In this document: positions 19,294-27,595 of the stretch, piece by piece | Position numbering within the stretch: position 1 is the stretch's first letter | Layout: each line of letters starts with the position of its first letter | DNA from: Acidobacteriota bacterium | Lineage (GTDB): Bacteria > Acidobacteriota > Vicinamibacteria > Vicinamibacterales > 2-12-FULL-66-21 | Length of the DNA stretch: 45,611 nt | NCBI GenBank assembly: GCA_013813355.1 | Contig: JACCRT010000035.1 | Coordinates: 1-45,611, forward strand | Direction of reading: 5' to 3' | Translations under genes and position numbers: made by a program | Notes under the pieces: generated by a model | What the model was told of the DNA's origin: nothing | Databases searched by the model: none | Seen by the model: the letters and a program-made list of their open reading frames with translations, nothing else

Positions 19294-21393
19294 CTACACT
19301 TCCTCCGGCGCTTCATGCCCCCGCTCGGCCTTGGCGGCGGCGATGATTTTGGCGTGCAGGTGGGCGGGGACTTCCTCGTAGTGCGAGAACTCCATGTGGT
19401 ACGAACCGCGGGCGCCCGTCGCAGACGTCAGGTGCTGCTCGTAGGTCAGCATCTCTGACATCGGGACCTTGGCTCGGATGACGGTGGCCGATCCCCGGGT
19501 GTCCATCCCGCCGATCCGGCCGCGACGGCTGTTGAGGTCGCCCATCAGGTCCCCCGCGTAGTCGCTCGGCGCGTAGACCTCGACGTCCATGATTGGCTCG
19601 AGCAGCGTCGGGCGGGCGCGTGACATGCCGTCCTTGAACGCGAGCGAGGCGGCCATCTTGAACGACAGCTCGTTCGAGTCGACCGCGTGGAACGAACCGT
19701 CGAACACCCGCGCGCGGAAATCCACCATCGGGAAACCTGCCAGGAACCCGCGCATCCGCGCCTCCTGGAGCCCCTTCTCAACCGCCGGGATGTACTGGCG
19801 CGGGATCGAGCCGCCGAAGATGTCGTCCACGAACTCGAAATCGCTGCCCCGCGGCAGCGGCTCGAAGGCGACCTTGCAGTCGCCGAACTGTCCGTGGCCG
19901 CCGGTCTGCTTCTTGTGCCGGCCGTGCGCCTCGGTGGCGACGCTGATGGTTTCGCGGTAGGGGATCCGCGGCAGCTTCAGGTTCACCTCTACGCCGAACC
20001 GGCGTTTCAGCTTCGCCACCGTCACTTCGATGTGCGACTGTCCCTGGCCGGAGAGCAGCAGTTCCTTGGTCTGCGCGTCGCGGGTGTAACCGATCGTCGG
20101 ATCTTCTTCCTGCAGCCGGTGCAGGGACGTGCCGATCTTCTCTTCGTCACCGCGGCTCTTCGGCTCGATGGCGTACGAGATCACGGGCTCCGGAAACTTG
20201 ATTGGCCGGATGGTGAAGGGGATGGACTTGTCGGCCAGCAGATCGCTGGTGCTGGTTTCCTTCAGCTTGGCGACGGCGCCTATGTCGCCCGCACGCACTT
20301 CCGGTACGTTCGCCTGGGTCTTGCCCTGGAGGACCAGGAGGTGCCCGAGGCGCTCCGGCGCGTCCTTCGTCACGTTGTGGATGGTCGAGTCGGCCTTCAG
20401 CACGCCGCAGATCACGCGAAAAAGCGTGATGCGGCCGGCGAAGGCGTCGGCCACGGTCTTCCACACGAACGCGGCCGCGGGGCCGTTGGGGTCGGCCGTA
20501 ACGGCAACCTCTTCATCCGAGTTCCCGTTCCTCGCCGGCACTGGCCGCTCGGCGGGTGAGGGCGCGTAGTGCAGCACTGCATCGAGCAGGGGCTGGATGC
20601 CGAGATTCTGCGCCGCCGACGTGCAGAAGGCCGGGAAGATCCGTCCGTCGGCCACGGCGCGCTTGAGCCCGTCGACCAGCTCCTCCTGCGTGAGGGTGCC
20701 AGAGTCGAAGAACTTCTCCATCAGCGCATCGTCCGCCTCGGCGACCATCTCGATGAGCGCCTCGCGGGCGGTCTCCGCCTGGCTCTTCAGGTCCGCGGGG
20801 ACTTCCCCCTCGGACGGCTTCCCGCTGCCGTCGGTGGCAAATGTCCACGCCTTCATGGCCACCAAGTCGACGATCCCCTTGAAGTTCTTCTCTTCGCCGA
20901 TGGGCAGCTGCACGGGGATGACGGTGCGGCCGAAGACGCCCCGCAACGACTCGATCGACCGATCGACCGACGCGCGGTCCCGGTCGAGGCGGTTGAGGAC
21001 GATCAGCCGCGGGACGTCCAGCTCCTCGGCGACCGACCAGATCTTCTCGGTCGAGACCTCGACGCCGGCGACGGCGTCCACCACCACCAGCGCGGCGTCC
21101 GCGACCCGCAGCGCCGCCCGGGCATCGCTCAGGAAGTTGGCCATCCCGGGCGTATCGATGATGTTGACCTTGTGCTTGTCCCACTCCAGGTAGGCGAGGG
21201 TGCAGGAGAGCGTATGCTTGCGGGCGATCTCTTCTTCGTCGTAATCGGTCGTCGTCGTGCCATCGTCGACTCGTCCGAGTCTGTTGACCGCGCCGGCATC
21301 GAAAAGCAGTGCGGAGGTGAGCTGCGTCTTGCCGGCGCCGCTATGGCCGACCAGGGCGACGTTCCTGATGTTCTGCGCGTCGTAGACCTTCAT
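19294..21393 (-). CDS. EF-G-like translational GTPase (EF-G2 family)
   Basis: The 699 residues align with EF-G over all domains: GHSGAGKT (P-loop, residues 16-23), DTPG (G3), NRLD (G4), then GGHGQFGDCKV, GGSIPRQYIPAVEKG and GFLAGFPMVDF. It differs from housekeeping EF-G at catalytic points. The G3 motif is DTPGMANF, so the His that activates GTP hydrolysis is Met, and G4 is NRLD, not NKMD. These are traits of the EF-G-like group, whose role is not settled. Its leader on the minus strand carries CTG-headed heptads and GGAGGACCC before the ATG. Calling it fusA would be misleading. Confidence 0.9.
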   Translation of the reverse strand: MKVYDAQNIRNVALVGHSGAGKTQLTSALLFDAGAVNRLGRVDDGTTTTDYDEEEIARKHTLSCTLAYLEWDKHKVNIIDTPGMANFLSDARAALRVADAALVVVDAVAGVEVSTEKIWSVAEELDVPRLIVLNRLDRDRASVDRSIESLRGVFGRTVIPVQLPIGEEKNFKGIVDLVAMKAWTFATDGSGKPSEGEVPADLKSQAETAREALIEMVAEADDALMEKFFDSGTLTQEELVDGLKRAVADGRIFPAFCTSAAQNLGIQPLLDAVLHYAPSPAERPVPARNGNSDEEVAVTADPNGPAAAFVWKTVADAFAGRITLFRVICGVLKADSTIHNVTKDAPERLGHLLVLQGKTQANVPEVRAGDIGAVAKLKETSTSDLLADKSIPFTIRPIKFPEPVISYAIEPKSRGDEEKIGTSLHRLQEEDPTIGYTRDAQTKELLLSGQGQSHIEVTVAKLKRRFGVEVNLKLPRIPYRETISVATEAHGRHKKQTGGHGQFGDCKVAFEPLPRGSDFEFVDDIFGGSIPRQYIPAVEKGLQEARMRGFLAGFPMVDFRARVFDGSFHAVDSNELSFKMAASLAFKDGMSRARPTLLEPIMDVEVYAPSDYAGDLMGDLNSRRGRIGGMDTRGSATVIRAKVPMSEMLTYEQHLTSATGARGSYHMEFSHYEEVPAHLHAKIIAAAKAERGHEAPEEV

Positions 21394-21404
21394 GGGGCGG
21401 GTCC

Positions 21405-21452
21405 TCCGGGATCAGCTTTCAGCCATCAGCCCCCCAGCCACTGGCTGAAGGC
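21405..21452 (-). repeat. Heptad-arm remnant upstream of the EF-G-like gene
   Basis: Read on the minus strand the sequence is CTTCAGCCAGTGG, then CTGGGGGG, CTGATGG, CTGAAAG, CTGATCC, followed by the ribosome binding site GGAGG of the EF-G-like gene. As in the ribosomal operon, the CTG-headed side faces the downstream start codon, although this gene is on the other strand. Confidence 0.65.
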
Positions 21453-21612
21453 GACCGATGATACCCGCGAGCATGTGCTTGACCTCTACCACCTGACCGG
21501 CCCGATCTTCATTGACGGCCGGCGGGAGAAAACCCAAGTCGCGGGCCAGAAGGAAATGATACTCAAGTTCGCTGGCCGAACCCAACGCAATGCGGCAGCA
21601 CCGGCGAAGCTC
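21412..21612 (-). pseudogene. Decayed four-helix-bundle (S23/IVS-type) gene, C-terminal half only
   Basis: On the minus strand 21612 down to 21412 reads ELRRCCRIALGSASELEYHF, then LLARDLGFLPPAVNEDRAGQ, VVEVKHMLAGIIGRLQ and a stop. It aligns with the C-terminal half of the intact protein at 35079-35444 (GSLCEAEAQVLLAQRLGFL and the following EVGRLVTGLTKSL). The N-terminal half, with SNIAEG, is missing. The last codons are themselves made of CTG-headed heptads (CTGATGG, CTGAAAG), next to the leader of the EF-G-like gene. No start or ribosome binding site remains, so it is very probably not expressed. Confidence 0.75.
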
Positions 21613-21671
21613 CGGAATCCCTGTGGAGCCGCAGCCAGGGTCACCTGTCACGGTGGGCGCGTCGCGGACGG

Positions 21672-22982
21672 CTATTCGTATCGCAACGCCTCGATGGGGT
21701 CGAGGCGGGATGCCTTGATGGCGGGGAACATCCCGAAGAAGATGCCGATGGTAGCGGAAAAACCGATGCCGATGGCGAAGGACCACCACGGAAGCGAGAC
21801 GGGGAAGCCCGTGGCCCAGTGGACGATCAGCCCGATTCCGCTGCCGAAGACGATCCCCAGGAGGCCGCCCGCCGAGGTGAGGATGGCGGCTTCGATGAGG
21901 AACTGCCACAGGATCTCGCGGCGGCGGGCGCCAAGGGCCTTGCGCACGCCGATCTCGCGCGTCCTTTCGGACACCGAGATCATCATGATGGCCATCACGC
22001 CGATGCCACCCACCATCAGCGCGATCGAGGAGATGACCACGAGGCCGAGCACGGTCGCCTGGCTGATCTGCTCCCAGACCTGGAGGATCGCGTCCTGCGT
22101 CACCAGGTCGAAGTCGTTCGGCTCGTCGAGCTTCAGGCCGTGGCGGATGCGCATGATCGCCTCCACCTCCTGCATCGCCGCGTCGCGCGCGACGTCCTCG
22201 CGCGGCACGACCGCGATCATTCCGCTGCGGAAGGAGTTTTCGTTGATGACGTTGCGCCCGCGAAGATTGGCCGTCACCTTGCCGTAGAACTTCTCGTGGG
22301 TGGTGTACGGGATCACCGCGAAGTCATCGGCGCCCGTGTTGAACCCGCCCGGGCTCGGCCGCCTCCCCAGCACCCCGATAACGGTGAACTCCCGCGATCC
22401 GAGCCGGACCTTCTTCCCGATGGGATCGATGTTCGGGAACAGCGACTGATACGCCGTCTGCCCGAGCACCACGACCTGCCGGCGGTTCTGGGTTTCCCCC
22501 TGCACGAAGAACCGGCCGAGCTCGATGGGCACGAAGCTCACGGCCGCGAAGTTCTCGGTGGCCCCGAAGATGGTCAGCATCGTCGTCCGTTCGTTCCCGT
22601 AGAAAATGCGCGACCTGCTGTTGCCGCCCATCGCCCCCAGCCAGATGTCCACGATCTGCACCGATTCGGCTTCACGCGCGATGGCCCGGGCGTCGTCGAT
22701 CGTAAGGTTGGGGCGCCTGAGCAGGTCCCGGAAGCTCGCGCCGCCGCCGAAGCTCAGGGCCCCCATCTTCTGGACGAAGATGGTGTTCGGGCCCAGCTCG
22801 CGGATGGAATCGCGCAGCGACTCGTCGAACCCGCGGACGAGCGACGTCATCCCCACGATCGACGTGATCCCGATGACGACGCCGAGGACCGTCAGCGCCG
22901 AGCGCATCTTGTTCGTGCGCAGCGTGTCGATCGACATCGAGAGGATTTCGCCGAGCAGCCCGGAGCGTAGCGACCCCATCAT
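21672..22982 (-). CDS. MacB/FtsX-type ABC transporter permease
   Basis: The 436 residues have an N-terminal membrane segment (MRSALTVLGVVIGITSIVGM), a large periplasmic MacB-PCD-like domain, and three C-terminal membrane segments typical of FtsX-type permeases (AIMMISVSERTREIGVRKALGARRREI between them). Such permeases work by mechanotransmission with an ATPase and a periplasmic adaptor, exporting peptides, antibiotics or lipoproteins; the substrate here is unknown. It overlaps the upstream permease gene by four bases. No ATPase domain is fused and none is adjacent. Confidence 0.9.
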   Translation of the reverse strand: MMGSLRSGLLGEILSMSIDTLRTNKMRSALTVLGVVIGITSIVGMTSLVRGFDESLRDSIRELGPNTIFVQKMGALSFGGGASFRDLLRRPNLTIDDARAIAREAESVQIVDIWLGAMGGNSRSRIFYGNERTTMLTIFGATENFAAVSFVPIELGRFFVQGETQNRRQVVVLGQTAYQSLFPNIDPIGKKVRLGSREFTVIGVLGRRPSPGGFNTGADDFAVIPYTTHEKFYGKVTANLRGRNVINENSFRSGMIAVVPREDVARDAAMQEVEAIMRIRHGLKLDEPNDFDLVTQDAILQVWEQISQATVLGLVVISSIALMVGGIGVMAIMMISVSERTREIGVRKALGARRREILWQFLIEAAILTSAGGLLGIVFGSGIGLIVHWATGFPVSLPWWSFAIGIGFSATIGIFFGMFPAIKASRLDPIEALRYE

Positions 22983-24202
22983 TCACGCCTCAGGGCTTCG
23001 ATGGGATCGAGCGATGCCGCCCGCATCGCCGGATACAGGCCGAAGAACAGGCCGACGATCGCTGTGATGCCGATGCCCATCGCGACCGACCAGGGCTGCA
23101 CGGAAGTCGGCAGCGGAGACACCGCGCTGATGCCGAGCGCGAGCAGGAAACCGAGGCAGATGCCGACGATCCCGCCGAACGTCGACAGCGTCACGGACTC
23201 GGTCAGGATCTGCCAGACGATGTCTCGACGGCGGGCGCCGAGCGCCTTGCGCAACCCGATCTCGCGCGTCCGCTCGCTCACGACCATCAGCATGATGTTC
23301 ATGATCACGATGCCGCCGACCACGAGCGAGAGCGCGACGACGCCGATGAGCACGGCGAAGATGCCCGCCGTGGCCTGTTCGTACAGGTTCAGCAGCGTGT
23401 CGGACGTGAACATGCCGAAGTTGTCCGGTTCGGCGGGGCGGAGCCTGCGCTCGACCCGCAGTGCCACGGTCGCATCGTCCATCGCCGTCCTGACGAGTTC
23501 CGGCGTGCGGGGCTTGACGAGCAGCTGCAGGCTGCGCCGGGATCCAAACATTTTCTGGAACAGCCCGAGCGGGATGACCGCGAACTCGTCCTGCGACTGG
23601 CCGAAGACGGATCCCTTCTTCTCGCTGACGCCGACGACGCGAAAGTTGAGACCGCGGATTTTGATGGTCTTGTCGATGGGATCGAGCGTCCCGAAGAGCC
23701 GGTCTGCCGTCTGCCAGCCAAGCAGCGTGACCGCGCGGTCCCGGTCGATTTCGATCGGGTTGATGAGCCGCCCTTCTTCGGCGGTGAAGGTCGAGAAGTG
23801 GACGTACTCGCGAGAGACGCCCTGGATGGTGATGTTCTCGAGCGACTCCCGCCCGTACGAAACCGGGGCGTTCGCCTGGGACTGCGCGGCCACGGCGGTG
23901 ATGTTGTCGCTGAACCGCCGCACGGCCATCGCGTCCTCGAGCGTGACGCGCGGGAAGTTGCGGATGCGCTCCTCGTCGGCCTCGGTCCGGACGACCGGGT
24001 TCCGCTCGATCCGGAAGTTGTCGGCCCCCACGCCGCCGACGATCGCGTCGCTGACGTAGACGTTCATCCCCTGGACGAGCGACACGACGGCGATAATCGA
24101 CGTCACCGCGACGATGTTCCCGAGGACGGTCAGGAACGAGCGGAGTTTGTTCGACCAGATCGCGTCGAGCGCGATCATCGCCGCTTCGAGGAACTGGTTC
24201 AC
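22979..24202 (-). CDS. MacB/FtsX-type ABC transporter permease (second subunit)
   Basis: This 407-residue paralogue of the next permease has the same plan: an N-terminal segment (LRSFLTVLGNIVAVTSIIAVV), a periplasmic domain and a C-terminal three-helix block with MLMVVSERTREIGLRKALGARRRDI (in parts). Four-base overlaps link it to the adaptor gene before it and the permease gene after it, so all three are probably made together. The pair may form a heterodimeric channel; this is inference. Confidence 0.9.
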   Translation of the reverse strand: MNQFLEAAMIALDAIWSNKLRSFLTVLGNIVAVTSIIAVVSLVQGMNVYVSDAIVGGVGADNFRIERNPVVRTEADEERIRNFPRVTLEDAMAVRRFSDNITAVAAQSQANAPVSYGRESLENITIQGVSREYVHFSTFTAEEGRLINPIEIDRDRAVTLLGWQTADRLFGTLDPIDKTIKIRGLNFRVVGVSEKKGSVFGQSQDEFAVIPLGLFQKMFGSRRSLQLLVKPRTPELVRTAMDDATVALRVERRLRPAEPDNFGMFTSDTLLNLYEQATAGIFAVLIGVVALSLVVGGIVIMNIMLMVVSERTREIGLRKALGARRRDIVWQILTESVTLSTFGGIVGICLGFLLALGISAVSPLPTSVQPWSVAMGIGITAIVGLFFGLYPAMRAASLDPIEALRRE

Positions 24203-25539
24203 GGTCTGCGCGCGGCGCTGGCGCCCTGGGCCTGCGCCTTGATGGCGGCGCCGTCGGCCAGCTCGCGAACCGACGCGAACGGCCCGACGATCACCGCGTC
24301 CCCCTCGTCCAGCCCTGAGAGCACTTCGAAGTACCTCTCGCCGGCGATGCCGGTCTTCACGGGCGTGAACACTGCCCGCCCGTCGGTGGCGACGAAGACG
24401 CCTTCCAGCTCCTGCCGCGACTGACCCGGTTCGAGCTCGGCGGCCTGGACGGTGGCAGTCCGGCGGGCCCGCCGTTCGGTCTCTGGCGACCGCACCACCT
24501 CACCTGCCTCGTTCACCACCATCTCGCGGACAGTCGTCGCCTGGATCGGCACGGCCACGACGCTCTTGCGGACCGCCGTCGTGATCTCCGCGGTGCAGGT
24601 GAAGCCCGGGCGCACGTCGGCGATCTCCTCGTCGAGCGTGACGACGACCTTGAAGTTCGTGGCCTGCCCGGCCGCCGGGCCGGTCACCTGGATGGGGCTG
24701 TTGCCGATCTCGGTAACCTTGCCGGTGAACGTCCGCCCGGGCATCGCGTCGATCGTCACCTTCGCCGGCTGGCCGATGACGACGCTCGGGATGTCGGTCT
24801 CGTCCACCTCGACCTCGGCCTGGATCACCGACATGTCGGCAATCGTCAGCAGCACGGTGCCCGGGTTGTTCATCGTGCCGACGACGACCGTTTCCCCCTC
24901 CTCGATGTTGCGCCGGGTCACGATCCCGGTGATGGGGGATTCAATGCGGACCTTGCTCAGGTCGAACCGCGCGCTCTCGGCGGTCGCGCGGACTTCCTGC
25001 ATCCGGAGCTCCTGCGTCTTCACCGATTGTTCCTGCGAGCGGAGGTCCGCCTGCCGGACCTTCACGTCGGTGTCCGCGCGTTCAAGAGTCTCGCGTGTCG
25101 TGAGCCCCTGCTTCCAGAGCTCCTGCTGGCGCCTCAGGTCGTCTTCGGCCTGCTGGAGCGAGACGCGTGCGGTCTCGAGCGACAGCTGCATCTGCTCCAT
25201 CTGCGAGCGGGCTGCGGCAAGCGAGGCCTCCGTCCGATGCACGGCGGTCTGCAGGTTGCGCGGGTCGATCTGCAGCAGGAACTGCCCGCGATCCACGCGC
25301 TGGCCTTCGTTGACGGCCAGGTCGGTGACCCGGCCCATCGTGTCGGCGCTGATGTTCACCGAGCGGGTCGGCTGGATCTTGCCCGAGGCCGACACCATCG
25401 CCTCGAGGTGACGCTTCTGGACCGCTTCGGTATTGACCGATACGCCGTCGGTCCGCTGGAAGCGGAGGTTCGCGAATGCTACCGCGCCGAGCACGACGAC
25501 GATCCCGAGCGCGATGAAGATTTTCTTCTTGCCGTTCAT
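24199..25539 (-). CDS. MacA/HlyD-type periplasmic adaptor
   Basis: From the ATG at 25539 the protein has 446 residues. It has a signal anchor (KIFIALGIVVVLGAVAFA), a first half-lipoyl segment (GKIQPTRSVNISADTMGRVTDLAVNEGQRVDRGQFL in parts), a long helical hairpin (about residues 80-190, rich in Gln/Glu/Arg), a second lipoyl half (RIESPITGIVTRRNIEEGETV) and beta-barrel domains. Such adaptors link an inner-membrane pump to an outer-membrane channel. The frame is open to 25716 but that part lacks family features. It starts 4 bases after the YIP1-type gene ends. Confidence 0.92.
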   Translation of the reverse strand: MNGKKKIFIALGIVVVLGAVAFANLRFQRTDGVSVNTEAVQKRHLEAMVSASGKIQPTRSVNISADTMGRVTDLAVNEGQRVDRGQFLLQIDPRNLQTAVHRTEASLAAARSQMEQMQLSLETARVSLQQAEDDLRRQQELWKQGLTTRETLERADTDVKVRQADLRSQEQSVKTQELRMQEVRATAESARFDLSKVRIESPITGIVTRRNIEEGETVVVGTMNNPGTVLLTIADMSVIQAEVEVDETDIPSVVIGQPAKVTIDAMPGRTFTGKVTEIGNSPIQVTGPAAGQATNFKVVVTLDEEIADVRPGFTCTAEITTAVRKSVVAVPIQATTVREMVVNEAGEVVRSPETERRARRTATVQAAELEPGQSRQELEGVFVATDGRAVFTPVKTGIAGERYFEVLSGLDEGDAVIVGPFASVRELADGAAIKAQAQGASAARRP

Positions 25540-25543
25540 TTGA

Positions 25544-26227
25544 CTAGGACCCCGAGGTGACCGCGGCGATGATGACCGCAATGAGGAAGTAAATCGCCAG
25601 TAGAGACATCGCAATCGGCTGGGTGCGCCGGCGGTAGAGCACGCCCAGCCCGATGGCGAGCACGACGACCTGCCAGATGAGGAAGAGATCGATGGCGCCC
25701 GCGAACTTCGCCGCAAAAGAGTTCGGCTCGAGCATCGGCAGCATGACCGCCAGTGAGGTCGAGCTGGTGAGGCTCTCGCGCATGTAATTCAACGGCACCG
25801 TGAAGAGCTGCGCGAGCACGCCGATGGCCCCGGCAGGAACCGCCACGGTGAAGATCTGCTTGAAGGTCGCCGTGCCTCCGAGGGCCGCGTTGAAGACCGC
25901 GAAGAGGATGCCCGCTACGACCAGCAGCATCAACGGCGCCGCGACCAGGATAGAGACTCCCGCGATGTAACCCGCGAAGGGGGCGACCCGCTCCATGGCT
26001 TGGACCTGTTCGGGCGCCGCCGATCCCGTGAGCACGCTGTCGAGCCAGGCGTTCTGCCCGACTTCTGTCAGCATGAACCCCGTCGTCATTCCCACTGTAA
26101 ACAGCGTCGTCAGGGCCAGCATCCCCAGCCACCTCGGATGGGTCACGACGGACCTGTATGTATCGGTCGGGGCGGTAATGATACCGACGAGCCGTGCGAG
26201 CAACCCCATTGGGGCCGGGGGCCGCAC
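25544..26227 (-). CDS. YIP1-family membrane protein
   Basis: The 227-residue protein (GTG start at 26227; ATG at 26209 is an alternative) has about five membrane segments, with ITAPTDTYRSVVTHPRWLG near the start and GTATFKQIFTVAVPAGAIGVLAQLF (in parts) in the middle, a pattern of the YIP1 domain. The function in bacteria is unknown. As the first gene of the minus-strand exporter operon, 4 bases ahead of the adaptor, it may help the complex in the membrane; that is inference from context only. Confidence 0.75.
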   Translation of the reverse strand: MRPPAPMGLLARLVGIITAPTDTYRSVVTHPRWLGMLALTTLFTVGMTTGFMLTEVGQNAWLDSVLTGSAAPEQVQAMERVAPFAGYIAGVSILVAAPLMLLVVAGILFAVFNAALGGTATFKQIFTVAVPAGAIGVLAQLFTVPLNYMRESLTSSTSLAVMLPMLEPNSFAAKFAGAIDLFLIWQVVVLAIGLGVLYRRRTQPIAMSLLAIYFLIAVIIAAVTSGS

Positions 26228-26478
26228 CCGTTTCCACGGTAGTGTGGGTCATTTCGATTGTGCGGGAGTGTCGCCGTCGGCGTCAGGCCGGAGGACACGC
26301 TCGATTCTAACACGTTGATTACGTGCGATTTCGGACAGATGTTCCCGCCGCTCGCGCGCGGAAGTCCCTTGCTGTTCTTCAGTTTAGGGACGGCCGGTGC
26401 GCGCCGCTGGCGCGACGTTCGTCCACCCCTCTCCACCTCGTCATTCCTGGCGACTCGCGGAGGGTATAGAGTGTCCTC
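26228..26478. promoter_or_regulatory. Divergent intergenic region with probable promoters
   Basis: The 251 bases lie between the divergent YIP1-type gene and the PorV/FadL-like gene and must hold promoters for both. No strong -35/-10 pair stands out. GGAGGGTATAGAG (26459-26471) lies just before the ATG at 26479 and could be read as a ribosome binding site or as a -10 box (TATAGA) for a near-leaderless transcript. No gene is seen. Confidence 0.35.
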
Positions 26479-27489
26479 ATGAGACCGCCGTTGTGCCGAA
26501 TCCTGCCGATCTTCACCCTCTTTCTGACGGTCGCGGTCACGCCCGCTGTGGCTCAGAGCTTCGAGGCTGCCGGGACCCGCGCTGCCGGGATGGGCGGGGC
26601 CTTTGTGGCCGTGGCCGACGATGCGTCCGCGGTGTACTGGAATCCGGCCGGTTTTGCCGCCGGATCCTTCTTCAGCCTGGTGCTGGATCGCCTCTCGAGC
26701 CAGGCCGAGCCGGTGGACGCGCTCTCAGGAGGCAGCCAGTCGGGCTTCCAGATGGCTCTCGGGATGCCCGCCCTTGGCTTCTCGTATTATCGCCTCAGGG
26801 GCACGAGGGTCGGACCGACACCCAATGATGAAGGTCAGGGTCTCACGGGAGAGCCGCTGCGTCTCGACAGCCTTGTCACACACCATGTGGGCGCGACCCT
26901 TGTGCAGTCCGTCGCCCAGGGGGTCGCCGTCGGGGCAACCCTGAAGATGGTCCGGGGGATCGCCGGATCGGCAGTTCGGCCCGGCGTGACACGGGGCGAC
27001 CTGCTGGACGAGGGGGCGGCGCTGCTCGGTCGCGCCTCGAACACGTTTGATGCCGACATCGGTGTCATGGTCAGCACCGGCCGGATCAAGGCGGGTCTGA
27101 CCATCCGCAACTTGCTCGAGCCGGAGTTCGAAGCTGCTGGAGGCGGAAAACTCGGGCTCGACCGCCAGGCGCGCGCCGGGGTCGCGCTGATGCCGATCGA
27201 GGGCTGGTTGGTGGCTGCCGATCTGGACCTGCTCAGCGCGGCTGATGCGCTCGGAGCCGAGCGCCGAAACTTTGCGGTCGGCACCGAGGGGCGTCTGGGT
27301 CGGCGAGCGTTCGTGCGAGCGGGCGGGCGGTTCGACACCAGAGGTGAATCTCCCGGTGGCAGGGCTGCAACCTTCAGCGTAGGCGGCAGTTACGCCGTCA
27401 CGGGGTCCGTACTGGTTGACGCCCAGGCTACGGCCGGCTCCCGGTGGGGCGGCCGAGGCTGGGGCGTGGGTGCGAGGTTTGTGTACTGA
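26479..27489 (+). CDS. PorV/FadL-like outer membrane beta-barrel protein
   Basis: The 336 residues start with a signal peptide (FTLFLTVAVTPAVAQS) and then AAGTRAAGMGGAFVAVADDA followed by SAVYWNPAG, the hallmark of the PorV, TraF-like and FadL-like barrel group. The rest is rich in alternating beta strands and ends in an aromatic-type C-terminus (GARFVY), as outer membrane barrels do. The substrate or role is unknown. It lies just upstream of the pilus genes but shows no specific pilus feature. Confidence 0.7.
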   Translation: MRPPLCRILPIFTLFLTVAVTPAVAQSFEAAGTRAAGMGGAFVAVADDASAVYWNPAGFAAGSFFSLVLDRLSSQAEPVDALSGGSQSGFQMALGMPALGFSYYRLRGTRVGPTPNDEGQGLTGEPLRLDSLVTHHVGATLVQSVAQGVAVGATLKMVRGIAGSAVRPGVTRGDLLDEGAALLGRASNTFDADIGVMVSTGRIKAGLTIRNLLEPEFEAAGGGKLGLDRQARAGVALMPIEGWLVAADLDLLSAADALGAERRNFAVGTEGRLGRRAFVRAGGRFDTRGESPGGRAATFSVGGSYAVTGSVLVDAQATAGSRWGGRGWGVGARFVY

Positions 27490-27516
27490 AGTCTGCCCGG
27501 GCCGCGAAATCCTTAC

Positions 27517-27545
27517 TTGACAAAAAGTGTCATTGCTGTAAGCTT
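27517..27545 (+). promoter_or_regulatory. Probable sigma-70-type promoter of pilB
   Basis: A perfect -35 box TTGACA (27517-27522) is followed after 16 bases by a weak -10 candidate TAAGCT (27539-27544). TGACA and TGTCA (27518-27522 and 27528-27532) form a dyad around 5 bases overlapping the -35 box, so a regulator could bind here. The same half-sites occur upstream of pilA at 35558 and 35586. Confidence 0.5.
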
Positions 27546-27595
27546 ACCTCCTCCCCCAGCGCTCGCACTCCCGTCATGCCAACGAGTCTAAGACG

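Noticed and set aside
20569-22287. Plus-strand frame of 572 codons across the EF-G-like gene and first permease
   Set aside because: It runs antisense through two certain genes and the spacer; no domain is recognisable.
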